In this document: piece after piece, positions 17,599-24,904 of the stretch
How the letters are laid out: every line of letters starts with the position of its first letter
How positions within the stretch are numbered: the stretch's first letter is position 1
Source: Oscillospiraceae bacterium
GTDB taxonomy: Bacteria; Bacillota; Clostridia; Oscillospirales; Oscillospiraceae
Length of the DNA stretch: 64,000 nucleotides
Assembly: GCA_022795735.1 (NCBI GenBank)
Contig: JAAWHG010000005.1
Coordinates: forward strand, 42,097 to 106,096
Direction of reading: 5' to 3'
Notes under the pieces: model-generated
Seen by the model: only the letters and a program-made list of their open reading frames with translations
Told to the model about the DNA's origin: nothing
Databases searched by the model: none
Program-made: the position numbers and the translations under genes

Positions 17599-19264
17599 CT
17601 TCGTCCCCTCCCTTCAGCCAACTCTTGACCATCTGCGCACAGATCTCCGGATTTTCCTCGGCGAACTGGCGGACGTTCATACGCAGCTCCATGCTGCGCT
17701 CGGAATGAAGATCCATGATATCGGCGCCTTGCGGCTCAGTCTGAAGCTGCTCCGCCATGATAGCCGCCGCAGCCTCAGCCTCCAGCCGGCGTTTTTCGGC
17801 CAGAGCCTCGGCGCGCTGCCTGGAAATAATCCGCGCTCTTTTGCGCAGATACATAATCAGCACCAGCAGCAGGATAAAGACAATAATACCGATGAAGAGA
17901 ACAATGTACAGCCACAGCGGCAATCCTTCGGTCTCTTCGTCGCTCACCATCGAATCGGTATCCTCCGGCTCAGGTTCGCGGTAGAACGGTCCCATCAGAA
18001 CCGAGACCTTCTCAGCCTCCAGCTCCGGGCCAATCCTAGCCGCACGGGCCACATGGGATCGAAGAGCCAGCTCGTCTGCCCGTTCCCCAGTGTCTGTGTT
18101 TACGGTGACTGCCACCATCACATCGGTAACGATGCCGCCAAGGTTCTCTCTCTGTTCATGATAGGTATCTACGTTATAGTTGATCTCGCCGGACGACATC
18201 AGCTCTCGTTCACTGCCATCTGGCTGGTAGCGTTCCACATATTCGTTGAGGTCAGCGTTGGTAGCGGTTCCAACAACACCGCCCTGCACCTGCTCCTCAT
18301 TCATGGTCACCCGGTTATCATAGATTTTGGTGCCAATGATGCCCTCGCCGTTGGTGCTGCCATCGGCAGCCCAGGCCGGCTCTTCGTAGGTGGTGGAATC
18401 ATTATAGGAGCGGCTCACATCAACCGTGCTGCTAACGCTCACACCCACGTTGCCTTCGCCGTACATCGGCACCAGGACGTCCAGAACGTTTTGCCGCAGG
18501 GCATCATTGACCTGCTTTTCCAGCGCGAGCTTGAGTCCGGAGGCATCCTCAAGGGAGGAGTCCTCTTCCACCACCTCACCGGTGTAGGTATGACCGTTGG
18601 TATCGCTGATGGTGATATTCTCAAACCGCAAATCCTGAACCGCGGTAGTCACCATAGTACGGATTGCGTTTGCAAGCTCCTCCGGCAGGTCTTCTCCATC
18701 CTTCATCTCCACCACGATGGTGGCCCGCGCTTCAATCACATCGTCGCTGTCCAGTATGTAGCTTGAATCTTGGCTCTGGGTGATAAACACCGTGGCCTCC
18801 TGCACGCCCTCGATGCACCGGATGGTCGCGCCCAGGCGGTCCTGCAAGTCGAATAGGAACAAAACCTCACGGTCCGAGTTGGACGAGAGCGTGCCCACGT
18901 TGTCCAGATAGCGTTTGTATCCAAAGCCGGAGGTCGGATATTTTTCCATCACCAGCATAGCCCGGATCGCGGCCTCTCGCTCCGTGGGGACGGTAATGGT
19001 GTTGCCGCCCTCGACCTTATAATCCGTTATTTCGTTGTTCTCCATGAAGCTCTGCACCGCCGTCATATCCTCCGACGACAGTCCTGTAAAGAGGACCGTG
19101 TAGGGCTTTGGCTCACGATTGCTCGTGGCGGCCAGCCAAATCACAAGGCCCACCGCAATCACAAGAACGACGGCTATGGCAATGCGAAGCGTCTTATTCA
19201 GCCGCAGTACGGCTGTTTTTAACTTGGTAAGCGCTTGCTTCCCTTTTTCGCGCATGGCGGGCAC
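17591..19264 (-). CDS. fliF: Flagellar MS-ring protein FliF
   Basis: FliF forms the MS ring in the cytoplasmic membrane, the base on which the rod, C-ring and export gate assemble. The 557-residue protein has an N-terminal membrane helix (about residues 28-48), the YscJ/FliF ring-building domains and a C-terminal membrane helix (about 455-480). A charged tail that binds FliG follows. GTG start at 19264; an ATG 3 codons later is an alternative. It overlaps fliG, which supports coupled translation of two directly interacting proteins. Confidence 0.96.
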   Translation of the reverse strand: MPAMREKGKQALTKLKTAVLRLNKTLRIAIAVVLVIAVGLVIWLAATSNREPKPYTVLFTGLSSEDMTAVQSFMENNEITDYKVEGGNTITVPTEREAAIRAMLVMEKYPTSGFGYKRYLDNVGTLSSNSDREVLFLFDLQDRLGATIRCIEGVQEATVFITQSQDSSYILDSDDVIEARATIVVEMKDGEDLPEELANAIRTMVTTAVQDLRFENITISDTNGHTYTGEVVEEDSSLEDASGLKLALEKQVNDALRQNVLDVLVPMYGEGNVGVSVSSTVDVSRSYNDSTTYEEPAWAADGSTNGEGIIGTKIYDNRVTMNEEQVQGGVVGTATNADLNEYVERYQPDGSERELMSSGEINYNVDTYHEQRENLGGIVTDVMVAVTVNTDTGERADELALRSHVARAARIGPELEAEKVSVLMGPFYREPEPEDTDSMVSDEETEGLPLWLYIVLFIGIIVFILLLVLIMYLRKRARIISRQRAEALAEKRRLEAEAAAAIMAEQLQTEPQGADIMDLHSERSMELRMNVRQFAEENPEICAQMVKSWLKGGDEGG

Positions 19265-19297
19265 CCCACATCATCCCTCAGTAAATTTTTTCCATTC

Positions 19298-19642
19298 TTA
19301 CAAATTGATGCGCATGAGTTCTTGATAGGACTGCACGCACTTATCCCGCAAGGACACCAGCAATTGCACAGAGAGCTGCGCTTTTGTGGATGCGATGGTC
19401 AACAGCGCCGGATTATCCAGCTGCCCCGTCCCCATCAGGTATTGCAGTTCATTCTTCTCCGCATCTGTCTCTTTGACCGCATTGATCGCTTCCTGAAAGA
19501 TATCGGTAAACGCTGCGGGCTCTTTGGCTGTCTGCTCCTCGGTGCTGGCCGTTTCAAAAGCGCGAATCGGCCGCAGGGGCATCGGCTGCAATGTGTTTGC
19601 GGGCAGTTGGTCCCACAGAGGTGAAATCTCAATCATGGACAT
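19298..19642 (-). CDS. fliE: Flagellar basal-body protein FliE
   Basis: FliE joins the MS ring to the proximal rod and is an early export substrate. The 114-residue product has the conserved FTDIFQEAINAVKETD block. The C-terminal signature includes AQLSVQLLVSLRDKCVQSYQE-like sequence ending MRINL. ATG start at 19642 (a second ATG lies two codons in). It lies between flgC and fliF, the standard order. Confidence 0.93.
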   Translation of the reverse strand: MSMIEISPLWDQLPANTLQPMPLRPIRAFETASTEEQTAKEPAAFTDIFQEAINAVKETDAEKNELQYLMGTGQLDNPALLTIASTKAQLSVQLLVSLRDKCVQSYQELMRINL

Positions 19643-19660
19643 GACGCCCTCCTTTTTTAT

Positions 19661-20257
19661 TTATCCCTGCCCAATTTGTAGGCCGCCGGACACAATTTCC
19701 TTCAAAATATTAAAAGCCGTGACGTCTGCGCTGAAAGCCTGCGTACAAGCCATCGCATCGGTTATCTCCTTAACCATCGTCACGTTCGGCATTTCAACAT
19801 ACCCCTCCTCATTGGCGTCGGGGTGGGTTGGGTCATAGACAAAAGGAAGCTCGCTGGGGTCCTCGGCAATCTCAGCCACCCGGACGCCGCCCGCCGTCTC
19901 GTAACCCCGATTGGAAATATTTTCCAGCTCAAGGCGGCGGTCCAACGCCTTCTTGTACTCGCGAAGATGCTCTAGGCTCGGCATAGGCACCTCCTCGGAT
20001 ACCGACCGCGCGCCCGGAATTACATAGCCTTCCACAGGCTGCGCCAGTTGACGCTGCGCGGCGGCTGCCATAACATCCCGAAAGCGGTCCTTGCCGGTCT
20101 CAGCCTCAAAGACCACCACCTTACGCCGGTAAGCACCGCCGTCGTCAATGGTGCGGGTTGTATTCTGATTTGTAATATTCTCCGAAATGACGTCCATACG
20201 AAGCTGTTGGGCCGTCATGCCGGAGCCGATAATATTCATGGTACTCAAAAAAGCCAT
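19661..20257 (-). CDS. flgC: Flagellar rod protein FlgC, enlarged
   Basis: FlgC is a proximal rod subunit. The N-terminal motif (MNIIGSGMTAQQLRMDVISENITNQNTT-type) and the C-terminal EMPNVTMVKEITDAMACTQ-like block are clear. At 198 residues it is about 50 longer than the usual FlgC (about 140-150). The extra sequence lies at roughly residues 58-110 and is charged, not low-complexity. The normal ends suggest a surface insertion on the rod subunit. ATG start at 20257, 18 bp after flgB. Confidence 0.93.
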   Translation of the reverse strand: MAFLSTMNIIGSGMTAQQLRMDVISENITNQNTTRTIDDGGAYRRKVVVFEAETGKDRFRDVMAAAAQRQLAQPVEGYVIPGARSVSEEVPMPSLEHLREYKKALDRRLELENISNRGYETAGGVRVAEIAEDPSELPFVYDPTHPDANEEGYVEMPNVTMVKEITDAMACTQAFSADVTAFNILKEIVSGGLQIGQG

Positions 20258-20274
20258 ACCATATTCCTCCCCGC

Positions 20275-20661
20275 TTACCTGCTGACAATCGCCGAGCGCA
20301 ATGTTGAAAAGTCGCTGGAAATACTTTTCATAACATATTGCATCTGGTACGCCGTTCGAACAGCCTCCAACATTTGCTCGGTGGTATTGACGCCATTATC
20401 GTCCATTCGGACGATTTCACCGTCGTCGTCAGCGATCCAGTCGGTCTCTTCCAGAACTTCCCGCATTGCCTTGCGGGGTTTCTCATCCTCACTGGCCGCT
20501 TTCAGCAGCGCGTTGATATGCTCCTCAAAGGTAACCGATTTGACACGGTAGGTTGGAGTTTCCGCATTAGCAATATTATCCATATGTGCAGCCTGCTTGG
20601 CCCAAAGAAATTCCAAGGACCGCTCCATCATGCGTAGACTGTTGCTGGTAATGCTCCTCAC
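20275..20661 (-). CDS. flgB: Flagellar rod protein FlgB
   Basis: FlgB is the most proximal rod subunit and the first gene of the long basal-body operon. The 128-residue product shows the family N-terminus (RSLEFLWAKQAAHMDNIANAET-type, the ANAxTPxY motif) and C-terminal helix. The start is GTG at 20661, with AAGGAAGGGAG about 10 nt upstream. A sigma-A type promoter is about 120-150 bp upstream, with a symmetrical hairpin in the leader. Confidence 0.95.
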   Translation of the reverse strand: MRSITSNSLRMMERSLEFLWAKQAAHMDNIANAETPTYRVKSVTFEEHINALLKAASEDEKPRKAMREVLEETDWIADDDGEIVRMDDNGVNTTEQMLEAVRTAYQMQYVMKSISSDFSTLRSAIVSR

Positions 20662-20708
20662 CCTGCCATCTCCCTTCCTTATTAGACTGACACAAACGCC
20701 CTGAAGCT

Positions 20709-20740
20709 ATGCCGCCCAAAGGCATTTGCCTCTGCGGCAT
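20709..20740 (-). promoter_or_regulatory. Symmetrical hairpin in the flgB operon leader
   Basis: Within the leader that starts near 20778, ATGCCGC (20709-20715) pairs with GCGGCAT (20734-20740), and AGGCA/TGCCT form an inner stem around a 2-nt loop. The two stems are joined by a small internal loop. It does not resemble the c-di-GMP-I riboswitch that often controls clostridial flagellar operons: its receptor core is absent. It could be a protein target or only a stabilising 5' structure. Confidence 0.45.
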
Positions 20741-20784
20741 CGGTCCAGACAGCAGGAAATATTCTTCCCATAGTGTCATTGCCT

Positions 20785-20813
20785 ATTGTACCATGTTTCG
20801 GCGCGTTCGTCAA
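20785..20813 (-). promoter_or_regulatory. Sigma-A type promoter for the flgB-flhA operon
   Basis: On the minus strand, TTGACG (20808-20813) is followed after exactly 17 nt by TACAAT (20785-20790). Transcription should start near 20778, giving a leader of about 117 nt before flgB. It lies just downstream of the terminator of the upstream receptor gene, so the operon has its own start. Confidence 0.8.
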
Positions 20814-20851
20814 CTTTTAACTTCCGGTTACTTTTGGAATGCCGCCACAGA

Positions 20852-20912
20852 ATGTTTATTTTTCAAACATAAGCAAGGCATTAGCAGGCAATCAGCCCGC
20901 TAACGCCTTGCT
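20852..20912 (-). terminator. Terminator hairpin after the chemoreceptor gene
   Basis: Positions 20872-20889 and 20895-20912 form an 18-bp stem (two G-U pairs in the minus-strand RNA) around a 5-nt loop. A second small hairpin (20852-20870, ATGTTT/AAACAT around an A/T-rich loop) follows in the minus direction. The region from 20662 to 20975 holds no gene, only this terminator, the flgB promoter and the leader hairpin. Confidence 0.7.
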
Positions 20913-20975
20913 TTCAATGCAAATTCGCAAAAATTAAGCTACAACAAAGGTTCCGGTCCTACCTCTGTTCAAAAG

Positions 20976-22766
20976 TCAGTATTTGTCACCATAACGGCTG
21001 CCGGCATCGTAACTGCTGCCGCTGGGCACAAATTCGTCTTGGGAAGGAGCCATGGTACGGCTCACACTGCTGCGGCTCATGCCGCCGCCGCTCTGGGACA
21101 GCGTAAAGCGGCTAACCATTTCCTTGAGCAGATTTGCCTGCCCGGACAACTCCTCAGAAGCCGCAGCCGACTGCTCAGCAGTAGCCGAGTTGGTCTGCAC
21201 AACACTGGAAATCTGGTCAATACCGGTGGTCACCTGAGCCAAAGAGTTGGTCTCCTCCTCGGTTGCGGTGGAAATCAGCGTCACAGCGTCAAGTACCTTC
21301 TGCGCGCTAGTCACCACCTCACGCAGGGCCTGATCGGTCTCACCGGACAGCCTGGTGCCGTCGGCAACTGCCTTGACGGTTTCCTCGATCAAAGCTCCCG
21401 TGCTCTTAGAGGCCTCCTGGGACTTAGTTGCCAGGTTACGCACTTCGTCGGCCACAACGGCAAATCCCTTGCCGGCGCTGCCTGCGCGGGCCGCTTCAAC
21501 AGCGGCGTTGAGCGCCAGAATATTGGTCTGGAACGCGATGTCTTCAATGGTTTTGATAACCTTGCTGATCTCTTTGGACTTGTTGTCAATGACGTTCATT
21601 GCCTTCATCAACTCATCCATGTGGCTGGAACAGACCTCAATCTGCTGATGGGACTGCTCATTCTCCTCCTTCGCGGTCTTGGCGTGCTCCGCAGTCGTCG
21701 CGATCTGATGGGAGATATCGTTGATGGTAGCAGCCAACTCCTCAACCGAGGAAGCCTGTTCGGTGGAGCCCTGCGCCAATGCCTGCGCACTGGAGGACAC
21801 TTGCTCACCACCCGAGTTAACCTGATCGGCCGAGACATCAATCTGGCTGAGGGTTTCATTCATGCTCACGCGGAGCTTGTTGAAAGCGTTGAGAATACCG
21901 ATATAGTCGCCGACGTAGGCGTTCTGCGCTTTGCTCTCCACCGTGAAGTCGCCTTCGCCCATCCGCTCCATCCAGAAATCAATATCATCAATAATGGTTT
22001 TCAAGCTCTTGGTCATCTGCCGCATGTCATTGGCCATGTCGCCTAGCTCGTCATTCGCCTCGTACTGGATATCTACGCTCATATTACCCTTGACAATCTC
22101 GCCGCACACCGACTTCATTTCGCCAACCGGCTTACGGACACTTTCAGAGACAGCCAGCCCCAACACAATGGAGATAATCACGCTGACTACAATCATGGCA
22201 AAGACAATAAGTTGGCTTATTGAGGCAAGTTTTTTGCTCTCCTCCATCTTGGCAAGCGCGTTGGCGTCAGCCACATCGCTCGCCTTGGACAGATTGGCGC
22301 GGACCTGGTCCATCAAAGGCTTATAAGACTCAGTTACAATTCTGTACGCCTCTTCATCCTGACCCGCAGCCGCCAACTCACTCACCTGATTCAGGTAAGT
22401 CTCGGCCTGATTCAGCAAGGTATCACAATTCGTCAGCAACGTCATATCGCCTTGGAACGTTTGCTTCACCGAAGCGATGCTCTCCTTAATCGTCTGGAAC
22501 TCCGACTTTGCGGTGTCGATTTCCGCCATCGTTGCGGAAGCGTCGCCCACCATCATGGCCTGAAGGACGGCACTCCGGCACGCATAGACGCTTCTGCGGG
22601 CAGACCAGGCGTTTTCAATGGTATGGAATTGGTTTTCGTAAAAGCTTTCCATGCTCTTGGAAACCTTGTTGATTACGCTGACGGACACAACGCCAGAGAT
22701 CACCAGCAAAGCGGCGACGATTAAATAGGAAATAATCATTCTGGCGCGGATTTTAATATTTTTCAT
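20976..22766 (-). CDS. Methyl-accepting chemotaxis protein
   Basis: Transmembrane chemoreceptor that feeds the CheA/CheW complex. From the ATG at 22766 (after GGAAGAAGG) it is 596 residues. It has a membrane helix at about residues 10-30, a small extracellular helical sensor (about 35-165, consistent with a four-helix-bundle type), a second membrane helix (about 170-195), HAMP, then a long coiled-coil signalling domain. The hairpin tip has the invariant ALNAAVEAARAGSAGKGFAVV pattern, given here in part. A further in-frame start 26 codons upstream is unlikely because it lies before the SD. The ligand is unknown. A terminator follows. Confidence 0.93.
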   Translation of the reverse strand: MKNIKIRARMIISYLIVAALLVISGVVSVSVINKVSKSMESFYENQFHTIENAWSARRSVYACRSAVLQAMMVGDASATMAEIDTAKSEFQTIKESIASVKQTFQGDMTLLTNCDTLLNQAETYLNQVSELAAAGQDEEAYRIVTESYKPLMDQVRANLSKASDVADANALAKMEESKKLASISQLIVFAMIVVSVIISIVLGLAVSESVRKPVGEMKSVCGEIVKGNMSVDIQYEANDELGDMANDMRQMTKSLKTIIDDIDFWMERMGEGDFTVESKAQNAYVGDYIGILNAFNKLRVSMNETLSQIDVSADQVNSGGEQVSSSAQALAQGSTEQASSVEELAATINDISHQIATTAEHAKTAKEENEQSHQQIEVCSSHMDELMKAMNVIDNKSKEISKVIKTIEDIAFQTNILALNAAVEAARAGSAGKGFAVVADEVRNLATKSQEASKSTGALIEETVKAVADGTRLSGETDQALREVVTSAQKVLDAVTLISTATEEETNSLAQVTTGIDQISSVVQTNSATAEQSAAASEELSGQANLLKEMVSRFTLSQSGGGMSRSSVSRTMAPSQDEFVPSGSSYDAGSRYGDKY

Positions 22767-22916
22767 TGTCTTTTCCTTCTTCCTTTCAGTATTTTCACTA
22801 GGGGGAGTGCCCCACCCTTTGGAAGCCTGCAAATCAGTCAGCAAGGCTGCCCAGTGCGCAGAATATGCCCACCTCCTGTTTTGTGGTTTCTATGGCTTAC
22901 GGCGGCCAAGGACTGA

Positions 22917-23633
22917 CTACTGTCCTTCGGTCAGGTCCACCTCCACGACGCTTCCGGACTCGCGCTCTATGCGGAATAACCTGCCGTCAGGGCCCCGGGA
23001 AACAAGCAGAGTCGCCATCAATTGATTCGTCCCGGTTATGTCGTCTCTATTATACACCATAACCTCACTACAAAGCAACCCATCTACGGGAATAATATAT
23101 TGATTTGTTAATATTTCATATTGGTCCATGCTCTCGCCTGGCAAATTTAACAAAGATGGGGACAACCCTTCTACAAAATTAACAGCTTCGGAAAGACTGA
23201 TATGTAAATCTTCCTCCAGCCCGCCGTCCCCTTCCGGTTCGCGTTCCGGTGCCGGAGCAGGTTTCGGTTCCAGCTCCGCCTTTGGTTCCGGTTCCGGTTC
23301 TATCTCTGGCTCTTTTGGGGGCTCTGTCTCTTTTTCAGGCTCTGGTTCCGCTTCAGATTCCTCCTGCGGCGGCTCCGGGTCCGGGCTGGACGCCGGTTCC
23401 TCCTCCGCATCGGAAACCGCATCCTTCTCCGGCGTCTTGCTGTCCTTCTTACCCCCGGTGGTAATAATCAGAATCAACGCCACCACGGCCGCGAGTAAAA
23501 ACACCAGCGCCGCGCAGACAATAATGTATATCTTTTTTTCAATCTTCGGCTTTTTTCCCGCCGCCTGTTTTTGCTCCTGTTCCGGCTCCACCGCCGGTTC
23601 TTTCTCGGTCTTCTTTTTCTTCTTTAACTTCAT
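22917..23633 (-). CDS. Membrane protein with Glu/Pro-rich linker, function unknown
   Basis: I do not recognise a family. The 238-residue product has a Lys-rich cytoplasmic N-terminus (about 1-33) and one membrane helix (about 34-58). An extracellular linker of about 75 residues follows, built from Glu-Pro and Pro-Glu repeats, then a folded segment of about 90 residues at the C-terminus. That layout resembles a cell-wall-spanning stalk with a small sensor or binding domain. The ATG overlaps the stop of the EAL-HDOD gene upstream, so the two are co-translated. The chemoreceptor gene follows 150 bp later. Confidence 0.75.
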   Translation of the reverse strand: MKLKKKKKTEKEPAVEPEQEQKQAAGKKPKIEKKIYIIVCAALVFLLAAVVALILIITTGGKKDSKTPEKDAVSDAEEEPASSPDPEPPQEESEAEPEPEKETEPPKEPEIEPEPEPKAELEPKPAPAPEREPEGDGGLEEDLHISLSEAVNFVEGLSPSLLNLPGESMDQYEILTNQYIIPVDGLLCSEVMVYNRDDITGTNQLMATLLVSRGPDGRLFRIERESGSVVEVDLTEGQ

Positions 23634-24856
23634 TTTCGTCCTACCCCCCGGTACGCCTCATCTACATCGGTAAAGCATTTCAGGTACAATTCAGATACGC
23701 CCTTCTCGTCCAAATCCAAATTCAAATCCGGCAGGATCAGCCGGGCGTTGCCCATCTCATAGACAATCGCGTATTGCAGATAGAGCGAATACAGATTCTC
23801 CTCTGTCCCCATCAAGGCCCGCTTAAACGCCGGGTCAATTTCCAGGTCGGCCAACAGCTCGTGAATCTGCGCCCCGACGATACGGTCCAGCAGGCTGAAC
23901 ATCCCCAGAAGGAACCCCAAATGGCAGTCGGGGGCATATTCAGAGTGTTTCATCAGTCCCTCTATGAACAGCGCCCGCAGATAGGCCATCCGGGGCAGTT
24001 CGTCGGAATGGGTGACGTTATTCTGACGGACCAGCGCCAGCATAAGCCAACGGCGCAGTTCGTCGGTGCCCAGCATGACCATTCCGGTCCGGATGTCTCC
24101 AATGCGGTGCCCCCGGTAGTAGTTGGCGGTTTGAACCTGACGGAGCAGCAGATAGGTCAGCGACGCGTCCCGCTCAACAATGCGGCAGCAGGCGTCGTAG
24201 TCCAATTCCTCCCTTTGCAGCTCATTTAGGAGCTGTCCATAGGAGCAGGCAGCCAGTGAGGGAACCTGACGGCTCATACACTTGGGCTTGGCAAAGTAAT
24301 AGCCCTGGAAGAGGGTGTACCCCATCTCCCTGGCGGCCAAAAACTCCTCCTCGGTCTCGATCTTCATGGCAATGAGACACTGCCTTCTCCCCTCAAGCTG
24401 TCCGGCAATCTCCCGGCACTTTTCCCGGCCAAGGGCCTGAAAATCAACCTTGACCCGCGAGAAAAGGGAGACCTCCTCCTCAATGAAGCCGCCGCCGCCG
24501 TAGTGGTCGATGGCCATCTCATAGCCGGCCTTTTTCAATTCCTCCAGGCGTTCGACCAGTTCGTCGTCCACCATGACGCTGTCGTCCACCTCAATCACCA
24601 TGTCCGCCGCGTCCACCAGCAGAGCAAACTGATTCAGCAGTAATTCCCGGGTAAAATTGACATAAGCCGGCAGCGTATTGGTCAGGTTATGCAGGCCAAA
24701 AATGGTAACCGCGTCGGACAGCACGCCCTGCGTCGCCGCGGAGGGGTCCAGAAACACCGCGCGGTTTCCGCTGTTTCCATCGCGGTAAAGAAGCTCGTAG
24801 CCCATCACAGTCTTATCTCTGTCAAAGATTGCCTGCCGGGCAATGTGTGCGAACAA
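23630..24856 (-). CDS. EAL-HDOD signalling protein with degenerate EAL domain (YuxH/CdgJ type)
   Basis: A 408-residue protein with an N-terminal EAL-like domain (about 1-200) and a C-terminal HDOD domain (about 205-390). It starts FAHIARQAIFDRDKTVMGYELLYR; the catalytic Glu-Ala-Leu is replaced by Glu-Leu-Leu, and other metal-binding residues of active c-di-GMP phosphodiesterases are missing. Proteins of this YuxH/CdgJ architecture are non-enzymatic and have been linked to motility control. TTG start at 24856. It sits in a minus-strand operon with an FtsA-like protein and a chemoreceptor. Confidence 0.87.
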   Translation of the reverse strand: MFAHIARQAIFDRDKTVMGYELLYRDGNSGNRAVFLDPSAATQGVLSDAVTIFGLHNLTNTLPAYVNFTRELLLNQFALLVDAADMVIEVDDSVMVDDELVERLEELKKAGYEMAIDHYGGGGFIEEEVSLFSRVKVDFQALGREKCREIAGQLEGRRQCLIAMKIETEEEFLAAREMGYTLFQGYYFAKPKCMSRQVPSLAACSYGQLLNELQREELDYDACCRIVERDASLTYLLLRQVQTANYYRGHRIGDIRTGMVMLGTDELRRWLMLALVRQNNVTHSDELPRMAYLRALFIEGLMKHSEYAPDCHLGFLLGMFSLLDRIVGAQIHELLADLEIDPAFKRALMGTEENLYSLYLQYAIVYEMGNARLILPDLNLDLDEKGVSELYLKCFTDVDEAYRGVGRK

Positions 24857-24904
24857 TTCTGCGAATCCCCTCTCTTTAATCTTGCAGTCTGCCGCAGCAG
24901 CCGC

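Noticed and set aside
20662..20784. A c-di-GMP-I (GEMM) riboswitch in the flgB leader
   Set aside because: A short segment looks like GCAnAGGCAAA, but the GGACGCAAAGCC core and the paired arrangement are absent.
22767..22916. A riboswitch or promoter before the chemoreceptor gene
   Set aside because: The 150-nt gap has weak G/C hairpins but no recognisable promoter boxes or known RNA core; read-through from upstream is as likely.
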